Assembly (NCBI GenBank): GCA_036346275.1
Contig: CM070719.1
Location: 16,223,185-16,287,184, forward strand
DNA: 64,000 nt
Origin: Otatea glauca
Lineage: Eukaryota > Streptophyta > Magnoliopsida > Poales > Poaceae
Direction of reading: 5' to 3'
The translations under genes were made by a program, and so were the position numbers. This document shows, one piece after another, positions 1-11,998 of this stretch (positions are counted from its first letter, which is position 1; each line of letters begins with the position of its first letter). The notes beneath the pieces are model-generated. The model did no database searches and was not told where the DNA came from. It saw only the letters and a list, made by a program, of their open reading frames with translations.

Positions 1-141
1 CATTCACATAATCAAACATCCAACCTAAATATTATTACTAAGAATATCAAATCTGTTCACATACATCCATAATATCCAAAGGGTAAAAACATACCAATAA
101 ATTACATTACAACTGACATATATCAGATTTTACACAACACT

Positions 142-1884
142 TCAGTTCTGATTCAGCGTTGGACAATACTTGAAAGTGTGCCCCGTCTCCTTGCAAATGG
201 AGCATTTCTTCACTCGACGGCCACATTCCGTAGCGTCCATATTATTCCGAATACATCTTGTTTGGCATCGTCCGACTCCCTTAAGCCTGTCGATATCTGG
301 AACCCACCTTGTATGCTCCCACATTCGATGGTCCGCAAATAAACCAACCACACTGATACCATACATTTCTCCACTCTAAGTTACAGTCACCGCCTCCTTT
401 ATGAAACATTAATCTATGAATATGCCCGGATCCATACGAATGGTGAAACATGCAGCCATTACATGTGCACAAGGACTGGGGCTTGTTGCATGTGCAGGAA
501 CAACTCCGCCTCCCAAGGGTGCACTCATGTAGAACTCTAACGTGGTTCGTCCTATGACCGCTTTCGTCCCTACATAATATCTCGAAATGCAACTCTCATC
601 CCCATCTTGAATGCTCTGTGCATCTCCCCCTTTTTTGCTGTATCTTCCATGTATGCACTGATCATATCTGAGTACTTTACGGCAAGATTATTCATGGCAA
701 CTAACGCTTTCGCATGACGATCCATGAAGTACTTCGTAATCCCACGAATAACTCCCTAAACTAGAGCAACGAGAGGAAGGGGTCTCAGATCCCTCATCAC
801 CCAATTGTACACCTCTACCAGGTTAGTCATCATGACACCATACCTTACACCGTCTATGTCGTAAAGCAAAGCCTACTTCTCCTTTGGCTCATTTTCAATC
901 CATTCGGAGAAGCACTTCGTCGCCGTGCCAGTCCTCCTAACCAATTACGGAGGGTCTGTAGGTATGTCATGAAGCGCTACATGGGCCTCTTCCGCACCAA
1001 GCATCGGGTTCTTCGCAGCCTCTGTTGTATGCTACCTCGTCAGTTCGTGTAGCTTCGTCCATAGTGAATCAAACTTTTGCTACTGATTATGGTCGCACAA
1101 CCTCTTGAACAGCTTTGTTAGAGCCTTGTTTCTAAATTGCTTGTAAAAGTTCACCCCCATGTGCCGCTTGCACCACCTGCTCTGAAAATCTGACTATGGA
1201 GTTGGCTCGTCTTCACCTTCCTGCAACTGTAAAATTGCCTTCAACAACCTAGGGTGACGATTATGTATTACGCAAAACTGAGGTCGAATGCCGACGTTTC
1301 TGACTCTAACATTCCTCGGAAACCAAAGCCAGCTATCTGTGTTCTCACTCTCCATAAAAGCTAGTGCGACGGAAAGAACCAGATTGTTGCCATCTACTCC
1401 AATAGTAGTCAAAATCTTCCCCTTGTACTTCTTAGTCAAGAATGTGTCGTCCACGCAAAGCAACGGTCAGCAATGTCTGAATGCGTTGATGTACGCACTG
1501 AATGTGAAAAATGCTCTCTTTAGAACTATCTTCCCTGGGAAGCGCTGCGAGGGCTGCTCGAAAATATCCACAACTGTCCCAGCATTCCTCTCTTGAATGG
1601 CTTGAAGCATGCCGAATAGGTTCTAGTATGAGTCTTCGTACATACCGAACCTAGCTTTGAGGGCTTTCTGCTTTGCCCTCTAGACATTGGCATAGCTTAT
1701 AATGTACTGGAATCTCTACTCAACTGCAAGTATAATAGAACAGGGCTCGAGATCCAGGTTGCCAATAATCTCTCTGTACATTACGTTTGCAACAAAGTTT
1801 GAAGAGATATTTCTATGTGATTGCATAGACTATGTGATCACACATGTATGCGGAACGACTATGGAGCACTTCTAAACAATGTCC
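142..1884 (-). pseudogene. MuDR-type transposase, catalytic core to C-terminal zinc knuckle (broken)
   Basis: Reading leftward from 1884, the frame shows the conserved MULE order. First comes HTC...SHRNISSNFVANVM (about 1850-1780), then a degraded RAKQKAL...RFG stretch (about 1690-1640). The DDE core with CVDDTFLTKKYKGKI and SENTDSWLWF follows at 1463-1320. A degenerate SWIM-like Cys/His cluster lies at about 530-430. A C2HC zinc knuckle, CSICKETGHTFKYC, lies at 163-204, just before the stop at 142. Several in-frame stops and frameshifts interrupt it, for example just upstream of CVDDTF and at the start after 1884. It would have been the DNA transposase of the MULE. It is now non-functional and was cut at 1884 by the solo LTR. 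Confidence 0.85.
1880..1884. repeat. Target-site duplication TGTCC (left copy)
   Basis: TGTCC precedes the LTR terminus at 1885 and recurs at 5355-5359 after the other terminus. Removing the insert and one copy restores the MULE reading frame across the join. Confidence 0.8.
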
Positions 1885-2427
1885 TGTAAGATCGAGGATG
1901 CCGACTAGAGAGGGGTGAATAGACAATTTTAAAAATTCTTCTCACTAAATACACGCTCTATTGATCCCTCTATCAAAATCTAAATAATAATTAATGCGAA
2001 AGCGATAAACTAAGGTTTTGACAAATTAAAGCCTAAATCAACTAGGCTCACTAAGTGCACTAGCTAATTATGTCTCTAACAATAAATTACAATCCTAAAG
2101 ACAAGCAAGCAAATTAATTCTAGGAATGTAAATTGCAACAATATAAATAAGAATTGCAAGCAAACTCAAAGAGACACAACGATATTTTACTGTGGTGTTC
2201 GGAGACTTGTCGATCCCCTAATCCACGTTGAGACAAACCCAAACCGCTTTAGATCGGCTCCACGAATTGAGCACCGTCTCGATTCCACTAGTGGTAGCTC
2301 TTTCCCCCTCCGGGTAGGTGAGCTCCAACCTTCACACTCACCCAGCCTTCTCACAACCTTCTTGAGAAGATCACCGGATCACGACGCCTCTACGTCGCCT
2401 AGGTGTCGGCAAACACCAAGAGTAATA

Positions 2428-4490
2428 GATCAAGCCACTTGCTTGATCCTCACCAAGTGCAACACATGCACAAGGATGCTCAAACCTCCTCTAGATGCAA
2501 CACATGCAACTAGAGGCTTCTCTTCTTGCTCACAAAGTGTAACACATGTACAATATAGAGGAGAGGCTCACACTAGCTCAAGAGAATGCAAATCAACAAC
2601 AAAGAGATTCTACACAAGAAACTCTAAATTAATTTCTTCTCAAATCACTCAAATATGGCCCTATGAGCTCTAGAGGTTTTGCTCTCAAGTGTATACCTCA
2701 AATGGATGCAAGAGCAGCAGCAAAACCCACCTAGCTCGAACCCTTTTATAGCCCTCAAGAAAACTAGCCGTTAGGGGAAATACCCAAAATAAGCAAAACT
2801 CGGTGCTACTGCCCATCTAGGACCGGTTGCACCGACCCCAAGCTCAACGGTTATTTTCGTGCATTAAAAACACAAAAAAACTAGCCGTTGCTACAGTACC
2901 CCCGGTGCTACCGCCCATCTAGGACTAGTAGCACCGGCCATTTCAACCAAAAAACACCTCTTTGGTATTTTTATATCGCTTCCAGACGGTGCTACCACCC
3001 ATCTAGGACCGGTAGCTCCGCTCAGGTGGTGCTATTGCCCATATAGGGGCGGTGCTATCACTGTTTCAACAACTAAAACACTCATAACTTTTTACTCCGA
3101 ACTCCGATTTAGGTGATCTTGGACTCTATGCGAAGTTTATCACGAGGGCTACAATCTCCACCCATTTTTAAGATTTAATAAATCATAGATATTTTTAAAT
3201 ATCATAAAAACAAAGACTCTAATGTAGTCATTCAAGTCTAAAATCTGATATTTTTGAAATCCCTCACATAGACTTGATCAAGAGCGTGACTACAATCTAG
3301 AGAGATTCAATAAGATCAAATATTGAGCCATGTGATGATCAACACATGATCAAAATAATTTTGTAAAAACACATTTCCAAATTCTAATCACATGCTCCAA
3401 TATCAAATGCATGAACACCAATATTTTGCAAAACACATTTTCAAATATAAATCTTGCAAACAAGAGCAATCAAGAGCATATCTTTGAGCCATGTGATAAT
3501 CAACACATGATCAAACTAATTTGCAAACACATTTGCAAACCATATTCATATGCTCCAAGATAAGATTCAATTAAACCATATTTTGCAAAAACTCATTTTG
3601 CAAACACAAAGCATAAACCTATCTTAGCCTTTATGATGATCAACACATGATCAAGTCACAAGCTTAGACTCCGATGCATGAGCTCTCTATTTGCAACACA
3701 TGCAAATATCTAGCTCCATACAAATAACCACTTAAACCAATTTGCATAAGCTATCTCCCTTTTGCAACACATGCAAATTCATAGCTCTATGCAAAAACCA
3801 AATTAAGATTTAATAAGAAGCAAGCATGAGCTCACTTATTTGCAACACATGCAAATACTTAGCTCATGCAAGAACCAACCAAGAGAGTGAGCTAAAGTGA
3901 ACCGGATTGAGTTCATCAACACATGACGAAGCTCAAGCTAAAAGACTCAACCCCTCTTAATAGTACGACACCTAACTAGCAACCCGGTCTCCCGTCCAAA
4001 CACCAAGACCGGTAAAAAATTAGGAACACATCCTTAGCCCTAGCTAGTTATACATTTGCCTCTAGCAATCCCACTTGGAGCTTTTATGATTCCCATCATC
4101 TTCCCTCCAAGCCAGGTCCTCTCTTCTTGTTCATCAACACATGATGAACTTCCTCTCTTTTTCTTCACTTCGGGATAACCTCTTGAAGCTCATCAACACA
4201 TGATGACTTCTTCCCAATTCTTCATTTTCTTGGACTCAACCTACTTCACAACTCATAGAATATTGTTAGTACAACAAACACGGTTATCTCAATCATCACT
4301 TGCACTCTATTAACACATAATGGATGCCCCGAGATTGATTGAGCACAACCCAAAGACAATTGATTGAAAGAGTAATTGTATATTGAGTATACTAATGTAA
4401 CTAATGCTTCATATACTCAAGAACTTTCAATTGCCCTAAGATCAACAAAGTGAACCATCAACACATGATTAGTTCTTTGTTGATTGAATG
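2428..4490. repeat. Array of at least 14 stem-loops with an invariant ACACA loop
   Basis: The core AACACAT, mostly within CAACACATG, recurs with loops at 2462-2466, 2500-2504, 2542-2546, 3342-3346, 3503-3507, 3643-3647, 3696-3700, 3767-3771, 3845-3849, 3919-3923, 4137-4141, 4196-4200, 4313-4317 and 4461-4465. The bases either side are complementary to each other, but the stem often differs from site to site. Examples are CCTCTAG-a-TGCA with its complement around 2500, GTTCATCA/TGATGAAC around 4137, TATTTGCA/TGCAAATA plus GCATGAGCT/AGCTCATGC around 3845, and TTTGCATAAGCTAT pairing with 3781-3795 around 3767. An extra stem GATCAAGC/GCTTGATC with loop CACTT lies at 2428-2448. Only the loop and closing pairs are constant. 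Function is unknown. Confidence 0.8.
2743..2750 (-). promoter_or_regulatory. LTR TATA box (TATAAAAG)
   Basis: Minus-strand CTATAAAAGGG within the solo LTR. The position relative to the LTR end matches the TATA box of the related LTR at 63546-63553. This sets the LTR orientation. Confidence 0.6.
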
Positions 4491-5354
4491 GAAACCGAAC
4501 ACAATTTAAATTGAATTTAAACTGTCATGAGTATATATTCACTACACAAGTTTCATATACTCAATTCGATGGAATCTAAAAGTAATGATCCAATTTATAT
4601 GGAGTGGTGGAAAGGGATCAATACTCTTAAGACAGTCAACTATAGAATAAACTACATTAAATGTGTGCATATAAATAATTGAACTTGAATCAATATGCAC
4701 ATATTCAATTTTTGAAATTGCTTTGAAGTTTGTCACATATTAACATGAGTATACTACAACTACAGAAGTTTTATATATATACTTAAGAGTTTGTTTCAAA
4801 GTAATGATCCTTGATATAGAAAGATGAATTAGATCAATACTATTTAAACATCAAGGTAAAGTATGAACTCCCCCTAAATGTATGCATTCATGTATATATA
4901 TGGAGTTGGAAACATTATGCGCATTTTAAGATTGAAACTACGGTAGATTTGTCTTTTATCTTGAATCTAAGTAATGCATCTAGAAATAATGGAGTTGTAT
5001 TTGATGCATACCTTTGGGATTTCCATTTTTCAATGAGATGAGACTAATCAAAGATATATTTAATAAAAGAGTTAGTCTCATATTTGGATTTATCAATATG
5101 ATCATGAATATTATATCCAACGAATTCAACAAGATATGATAATATGAATTCGAATGCATACCTTTGATATTTTCATCTTTTTCATCCAAAAGAGACTAAT
5201 AAGAGTTAAGCTCAACAAAAGAGTTGGTCTCATAAAGAGATTTGTCATTAATTAACAATTGAGACTAATCAATATTATGATTATCAAAATAGTTAGTCTC
5301 AATATTAGATTGGTCGTTAACACCAAAACCAAATTAATGGAGTTTGAACTTTTA

Positions 5355-5689
5355 TGTCCCACTTAGGCTGGTACGCATGAACACGCCATGGACACCCGTC
5401 CATCTCGCACATGATATCATAAACCAGTGGTGATGAATTAACAACCTTAAATGGTCTCCTCATTAACACTGTCCATTCCTTCATAGCCTCCTGCACCTTC
5501 CACTTACTTTTGTAAATTGCCCCCAACTACACCTCATTCCCACCATACTCCCATTCAATGCATTTACCATCATTCACTACTACATTCTCGAACTGGTAGT
5601 CCTCCCACTCATCAAAGTAACGCTCATAGCGTCGAACCTCACAATCAATGCAAATGTTATCATAAAATAAACCCTCGTACTCTTGGTCC
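5355..5689 (-). pseudogene. MuDR-type transposase, N-terminal DNA-binding region (fragment)
   Basis: The minus-strand frames encode a stretch with EGLFYDNICID..., FKVVNSSPLVYDIMCEMDG and CPWRVHAYQPKWDI, typical of the MuDR N-terminal domain (MuDR/DBD_Tnp_Mut type). A TAG near 5525 breaks the frame. The left edge (codons for PKWD) is the solo-LTR insertion site, and the right edge (5689) is the GGTCC insertion site of the outer LTR element. Homologous residues recur in MULE copy B at 49090-49184. The open stretch read by simple ORF finding runs on into LTR sequence on both sides, which is not transposase. Confidence 0.85.
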
Positions 5690-6437
5690 CGATGTAAACA
5701 TGCCGACCCAGAAAGCCATACTTCTACCTCAAGCAAGACAAGGGCCCAACAACTTCTGACGATCCAAGCCCAGCCTGAGATCAAGTCCAATTCGTTCACG
5801 AATCTAGTTCAGCCCCTAGGAGCAATCCAATTTAAAATGACCAAATCTGGGTCATACGAAGTCCGATTGAAGCTTTCTTAGACTCTACGAACAAGCCCAC
5901 GGTGAGAGCTTTCCAATGGAAGTGGTTTCACATTCAAACTCCTTTTGGATCAATGGGAATCGTCAAATCAATATGATGAACAGAATCTGCCAAGTGCTGC
6001 GTCACCTCCACTTGGGCCCAAAGGCCTTGTACGACCTAGGGTTGCACGGCCATCCCCTTGCCTGCCTCCCTTGCCTTCATCCTCATATATATTCAGTAGC
6101 CGTAACTAAAATAGATGGGTTTTGCTTAGATTATTCTGTTTTAAACAGTTTCGTCGTTTGTTCGATTTGTGGAACCCCAACTTCGAGTTCTTCATTGGTA
6201 ATTAGCAATATTCAGATTGCATCTACCTGTTCTTGGTTGTGTTCTCGATTCGCATACAGCGATAAGCCTTATTGACGAGATCAACCGTGTTTGTGCTAGG
6301 TTGATAACCAACGGAGCCGTGGTGTAGCGATTGCAGGGTTCGAATCAGTTCTAATTAGAAGTCGGGTCGTCAACGTCGAGTTCTCCACCAATCGATTAAC
6401 TACTACCTGTCAGAAGATCGGGCCACCGTTCCCATCA
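5690..6437 (+). repeat. 5' LTR of outer element (748 bp)
   Basis: Starts CGATGTAAAC (TG degraded to CG) and ends ...CCCATCA. It aligns along its length with 21189-21941, sharing for example AGGCCTTGTACGACC and GGAGCCGTGGTGTAGCG. A plus-strand TATATATT near 6086 is a plausible promoter element. Confidence 0.9.
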
Positions 6438-6439
6438 AG

Positions 6440-6452
6440 TGGTATCAGAGCC
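6440..6452 (+). other. Primer-binding site (tRNA-Met type) of outer element
   Basis: TGGTATCAGAGCC, two bases after the 5' LTR end, matches the usual plant initiator-methionine-tRNA primer site. Confidence 0.85.
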
Positions 6453-7635
6453 TCAGTTGCCTGATAGGTAATTCTTGTATCCTCACTTTTGTTTTGCCAT
6501 CATCCTAGAGTCCAGAAAAATTGCCCCACAAAAAGTTCATTATCGTTTCCGCTGTCCTACAACCCCTTGTGCCTTAGCAATTTTCGTTTCAGTTTCTCTT
6601 TGTTGAATTTGTGTCTATCGTCATCGTTTTGTTGTTGGTTTGAGGTCATGATCTTAGTTTCTAGTTGTCCCTTTTTGTTGCGCTAGTTCTTGTTTGCACC
6701 GTTAGTCATCCCACCACTGCCAACCCCAGTACCGAACTGAGTCCTACTCGGTTTGTCCTTGCCGCCGCTTTGCATTATATGTCCCGCTTCGCAAGCCCTA
6801 GATAGGTCGCGAAGCACCTTGTGTCAATTGTCCTGCACCGCTGGCCACCCTTTTTCACCCGCGATCCTATTGCTATTTTAGCCCTAACCGGAAGGAAGAA
6901 GTGAAGTCGTAGGCAATTCTAGATTGAGCACTGTTCAGTAAAACAGCCATAACTTTTGCATACGAACTCCGATTGAGGCGTACTTTTTTTATTTCGAAGA
7001 GGACGACGACATGCATCTGAAAAATCCACAGGTTAAAACACCTGTGCAATTTTTTACCCTCAAAATTGGCCTCTTAGACTGAGTTCTTGACCCCAGAAGT
7101 TTCCTATGCTATTTTTGCCGATTTTTCGATCATCTGTTTAATGTTTTCTCTTATTCCAAAACGTGAGATTTTTGTTTTGCCTTTGAATTAAAAGAAAGGA
7201 AAACAAAAGCAAGTGCAAAAAAAAAGAGAAGAGTCGCACGGAAAAAAAGCGAAGAAAAGAAGCAAAAGAGAGAAAGAGAAGCAGATAATCAGAATTGCTT
7301 GCATCCTTTGAGTCCTATGTGCTTTGATATATCTCTTGCTAGGTTGAACTAGTTCTAGGAACACGTTTAGGCCAGCAACTGCGACAAGTACGTTGGACAT
7401 TTATTCAGCTTGCTAATCTGATTTTGATATTGCTTATTCCTTGTTACTAAATATTGCCATCCGAGCTCCATATACTTCTTATCAGTTCTGGTTCTCCTTT
7501 GCAATCGCTTCGCTCACGCCCTCGCAGTATCACGAACCAGCCACCGGTTGTGCCACCTGCTGCTTTGGTAAGAACCTTGCAGGAGCTCGGTAAGATGCGT
7601 GAGAGTTTGTGATCCCACTGTCCAGTACCTAGTAG
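6453..7635 (+). other. 5' leader of outer element, no gene seen
   Basis: Between primer site and gag. Pyrimidine-rich stretches and short unsupported ORFs only. A purine-rich block lies at about 7190-7285. I see no conserved protein here. Confidence 0.6.
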
Positions 7636-7892
7636 TTGATAGAGATAATACTTTGTGATATATTATGTTTTCTACTAGCAAAGACAGGGGTACCGAAGGA
7701 CCAAGACAATAACCAGTGTATTCTTCATAACGAGCTTCGAAAGATGAATGAGACTATGAACAAGCAAATTCAAAACATGGAGAATGCACTTGACAGAAAA
7801 GAGCATAAGCACCAACCCAACTTTAATTCATCTCCTTCTGCTGGTAAAGGTAAGAATTTTCCAGTTCTTCCTTCTTATAGCAGATTTGGTGT
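7636..7892 (+). pseudogene. Outer-element gag, N-terminal part
   Basis: Encodes a hydrophilic stretch with NELRKMNETMNKQIQNMENAL (coiled-coil-like) and ends ...YSRFGV at the insertion point. The frame runs directly into the gag continuation at 19928 once the nested element and one GGTGT copy are removed. The join reads phenylalanine-glycine-valine-aspartate, a common start of the capsid-like region in grass Gypsy gags. The true start codon is uncertain; ATGs at 7636 and 7744 are candidates. Confidence 0.65.
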
Positions 7893-10800
7893 TGTAACAT
7901 CCCAAAAATTTGGTCTAATTATATTATTTTATTGCTTAAATATGCATTTATGATTTTCTCGAATTAATTTGGATTTTTCTGGATTTATTTGAATTAATTT
8001 TCATTTAAGTTTATTGACCTTTTGTTCAAATCTATTTAAATTTATGCAAAGTTAAAATAAAGTTTTGACAAAAATATTTTATTTAAGTCCAAAATGTCTC
8101 AAAGTATTTTTGAGATTTTTCATGGATTTTTCCTATTAGTTTTATCGCTTAAAATAAATAAAATGAATCTCTGGAATTATTTAAAATGGGAAATCCTTTT
8201 GAAAAGCGGTGAACAGTGTTGGGCTCGGCCCATACAATCGCATACACGTCTTGACCCGATGTAATGCGGCCCGGTTAGTCCACGTCTCCAGAAGGAATCG
8301 TGCCGAGCCATTGGATCACAATCGTATGGCTTGCGTCTTGCCACGTCGCCAAGTGTGCCTAAGCCGTAGGATTGTGATCGCGTGGTCAGGGTGGAACGTG
8401 TCTTTTCGTAACCCTAACCGATCGCAGCCGTTGATTCAAGCGAAGGCCCAGATTGGATCTCGTTGGGGAAATCTGGTGCGTCCGTTGCGCCACGTGGACG
8501 GTCGCCATGCGTTGTCTCCGAGCAGGACTCGGGCGCCGCCGCCGTATCCGAGAAGGACTCCGCCGCCGCGTCGGTTAGGATCCCAGGCGCCGTGCGCGGC
8601 CGTCGAGGCTATTTAAGGGGGTCCGCAGCCTTCCCGAGAATCCTCATCGTGCGCCGCATCTTTTGGTCGGAGGGGTTTCGCGAGAATCGTCGTGGAGTGC
8701 GCCAGGGAGCTTGTCGGAGTGGAAGCTCTGCAGCCGCCGCGGTTTTTGCTCGAGTTCGTCGCCGGTTCGTCGGCTTTTGGCGTTTTGGTCCCAGATCCAA
8801 ACTCGTCGAGGTGTGCCGCATCGTCTACTCCACTTCTTCTCGTCGGAAACGCGCCGGAACGTCGTCACCCAGGGCTTCTTCCTCGTCTCCGGTGGGTCTT
8901 CTCGCCGCCGCTTCACCATTGTCGTCGGGTGAACCCTGGACCGTCCGATCTGTAACGGAGGGGTGAGGTTTTGCCACATCGCGAGTAATCGTGGCCATCC
9001 GATCCATCTTCTTCGAGCCAGATTGAACCGTGCGGGCGACCAACCAGATCATGCCGCGTGGCGGGCACAGGCACCGAGGCGTCATACGCCGGGTTCACGG
9101 TAGACCAGAGGAGGTCCCGTGGACCAGGTCTATGCACCAGGGCCACGTGTCGTGCTCTGATTGGTCCAGGCCAGGCTAACGCCAGCGTGACGTCATGATG
9201 ACGCAATAATCGCTTTTTCAGTATAAATATAAATCTATTAATTTCGAATTTTTTATTTCAGTATTTATTTCAAACTTCAAAAGGCTATATCTTTTGCATC
9301 GTAACTCGGATTTGAGTGATTCCAACTTCTAAAAATTTGTAAAATTGAGATCTATTTAATGGTGAATTTTATTTTATTTTTGGAGTTCAATTGCTCTCTG
9401 TTTTGGTATTTATTTGCTTTTCTCCTTCGGTACGCGTAGACGTTGAATTGTGCGATGCTTCGGAGGAAGATCCAGCAACTCAAGAGCAAGTTCCAGAACC
9501 AGATCAGGACCTATTCCAAGGCAAGTTGTGCTTTGATCATGTTGAACCCATGTTTATAAAATTGCTATGTTTGTTTTACCCTATTGCATATATTTCAAAT
9601 ATACAATTGTTTTAAATTAGATTGGGTTTAGCTAATATACCAAATTGATCTATACCCTACCTTGTCATCGTATGCCATGATCCATTGTCACCCTAGATTG
9701 GTTAAATATAGTTGGTTAATAATTATAATCAACATTGGAGAATTAGTCCGTATTAGTTGCTTAGTTATGCCACGTCATCACATGTGTCAGAATCATTGAT
9801 AATTAATCTTGATTAATGGAATATGGAACAATATTATGACCTTGTGTGTCATGTGGGATCACACGATGAGATTGAGTTGTTGTGGCGAGTCATGTCACGC
9901 AGCGATGTTGAATTGTTGATAGCATGTGGTGCTTGGTAATCAACTGGGTGATGATCATTTAGATTGGGGCAAGTGACAAGGGGCGAGTATGCCAAGGTGG
10001 GCCCGATGGGCAGAGGGTATGTGGATGTCTTGCCTTGATCACACTAAGGACTTAACCTTGCAAGCCTTTGACCTGAGTCAATCATGCAACCACATGTCTG
10101 GTATGGGCCAGCCTAGCTGAGTAATTTGCAATGTCTTAATTTTGGTACTATCGTGGTCGGTGTGAGTTCCCGAGTTATGGAGTAATTCACATGGCGCAAG
10201 AGGGGGCCACAGTTATGGTTTTCAGACCCACCAGTGTTGAAACCTTAGCGGGTAGTATCGGGTTAAGTCAGAGCATTGTAAAGGCTTTGTTATAACCACT
10301 CGCCTTGGTGGTGTTTGGTTGTATCACGTGGGGAAAGTGCATAACCTCTGCAGAGTGTGAAACTATTTGGATAGCCGTGCTCGCGGTATTGAGCAATGCT
10401 CGGGAATTACAGTTAAGGGTTAGTTTAATTAATTGGACAACTTGGTTGGGATGGCGGAAGGCCATATGGAAGATGGAATTTGACTTAGGATTGGAAACTT
10501 GGTTTACTTGAGAAATCTGAATTTATTTATTATTGATATTTGTTTCTGATCTTTACAATCTATTTATCAGTATTCGTTCATAAATGCTTTGCTTATTGCA
10601 AAATAGCCATGATAGCCTATCCATTAGAATAAGCCTTGCATATAGATACATAGAATTGCATTCATGCACAACTTGTTGAGTGCTTAAGTACTCACCCTTG
10701 CCAAACGACAATAATCAACAGTTGAAGAATCTACACCTGTGTTGGAAGATGAAGTCCAGGAAGACACGAGTCATTAGGGTCCGAGCCTTGTCGGTTGCCT

Positions 10801-11061
10801 GTGGTGAATCGATGAGCTATCTACGTTTTCTACTTTCCGCTGCATAATTATTAGTTTATATTTCGAGTCTTGCCCTGCGTGGCTTAATAATGTAAGTCGG
10901 TCATAAGATCATACCTTTAGATATATCAATGAATGAAGTATTATTCTATTATCGTTGAGTATGATGTGATATGTACCAATGTTGAGTGTGTGCACTAGCG
11001 TTGATCACGGGACTAGTGCGTTAAACACGGTGGGTTGAATCGATGGATTCGGGTCCTTCTG
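7893..11061 (+). repeat. 5' LTR of Tekay-type element (3169 bp)
   Basis: Starts TGTAACATCCC and ends ...GGGTCCTTCTG (CA decayed). A TATA-like CTATTTAAGG lies at about 8609, after a GC-rich block. ORFs inside, such as 9391-9615, recur in the other LTR but show no protein domain. A short palindromic module ACCTCTGCAGAGTGT lies near 10345 and is shared with the solo LTR at 53270-58369. Confidence 0.92.
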
Positions 11062-11064
11062 AGG

Positions 11065-11076
11065 TGGTATCGAGCA
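11065..11076 (+). other. Primer-binding site of Tekay-type element
   Basis: TGGTATCGAGCA directly after the 5' LTR. It resembles the methionine-tRNA site TGGTATCAGAGC with a small change. Confidence 0.6.
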
Positions 11077-11270
11077 TCTTGTTGTAGGTCTTGGCCCTAG
11101 ATAGCATGGAGGTGTCTTGGGTGTGTCCAAAACTATTTTCTAAAGAAGAATTTAAATTTGACTAATAAAACACTCTCGACTCATCTCATTCTCTACTTCT
11201 ACCTTTGCTGAATTTACCCGTTTTACTTGCCGTTTGGTGGAGAACTTATTCAAAGTTCTTGTGAAGCAGA

Positions 11271-11998
11271 TGCCGATCGTTCCGACCTTTGAGGAGTAAG
11301 CTGGTGGCTACGCCATGGAGCTGTGGAGAGTTCTTCAGACACTGGGAGGCTTCTATCGTCCACTTTACCGAGGAGGCAGCTGGTCAGTTAATGGTGTACA
11401 CCGAGGATTTATTTGCAAGCTGATTATCTACGCTCGGGAGAACGAGGAAGCTAGCAGACCAATCAACATCTCCGCCAGAAGATTCTCGTACGAGGTTGCA
11501 ATTCAGGAGGTCGCTCGACTTGCTCTTCGCCGTGTCTGCCGCGACTACGCCGACGAGCTTCACGACTCAGTGTTCCGGTTTCACCCAGACGTTCAAGCGT
11601 GCCGACGCCGACGGATCGTGGAGGACGAGTGTGCCACTGCGGTACACCTTGCGGAGTTCACCCTTGCCCAGGAGGATCATATGAGAGATACTACTCGAGA
11701 ACGGAGGCGTATACGAGGCACTCAGAGTGGCGAGCGAGAGCTTGAGGTGACCGTGCTTGACCATCGGGATGATTCTTGAGCCGGGAGAGGCCCCGGAGGC
11801 GGTCGAGGGCGAGTTGGAGTGCGTGACTCGCGGAGTTCAGGAGCCGTTGGAGAGTCAGGAGGATCCAGAGGAGCGAGTGGGAGCGGAGGAGAGTCTGAGA
11901 CCCGTTGTTGCGAAGGAGCCAGCAGTAGGTCATCAGGATAGGTTCGCTCCTATGCCCGCTCATCCGCCGGTGTATGCGCCGGATCAGCCTTAGCCAGG
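11271..11998 (+). pseudogene. Extra ORF between 5' LTR and gag
   Basis: A start at 11271 (MPIVPTFEE) is followed by a stop. An open stretch at 11315-11779 then has RLALRRVCRDYADELHDSVF and an acidic or basic tail, and a third frame continues to 11993. The arrangement of a pre-gag ORF fits extra ORFs reported from some plant Gypsy elements. I recognise no domain. Frame changes suggest it is broken. It could also be a diverged upstream part of gag, though gag proper starts separately at 12294. Confidence 0.45.

Larger units (their letters stand above)
1885..5354 (-). mobile_element. Solo LTR, minus orientation, about 3.47 kb
   Basis: The insert has no recognisable gag or pol and no second copy of its ends, so it fits a solo LTR. 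On the minus strand it ends ...CGATCTTACA at 1885 (CA intact). It begins at 5354 with TA where TG is expected, probably a decayed TG. It is flanked by TGTCC. A minus-strand TATA box lies at 2743-2750, about 860 bp before the LTR 3' end, so U3 would be about 2.6 kb. The terminal sequence (TGTAAGATCG...GAGGGGTGAAT on the plus strand) resembles the LTR end at 62730 (TGTAGGACCG...GGGGGAGTGAAT), suggesting the same family. Superfamily (Copia or Gypsy) cannot be decided without an internal region. Confidence 0.75.

Noticed and set aside
2362..2673. 103-codon plus ORF
   Set aside because: Antisense to the LTR transcript and spans hairpins; no domain.
5527..5799. 90-codon minus ORF starting MNELDLISGW
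   Set aside because: Its first third is LTR sequence of the outer element; only the part below 5690 is transposase.
8209..9206. Cluster of overlapping GC-rich ORFs on both strands (and 17095-18056)
   Set aside because: Lies in the promoter-proximal GC-rich part of the Tekay LTRs; differs by indels between the two LTRs, so not protein-coding.
10268..10511. 65-68 codon ORFs repeated at 19129-19372
   Set aside because: Identical because they are in the two LTR copies; no protein features, overlapping on both strands.
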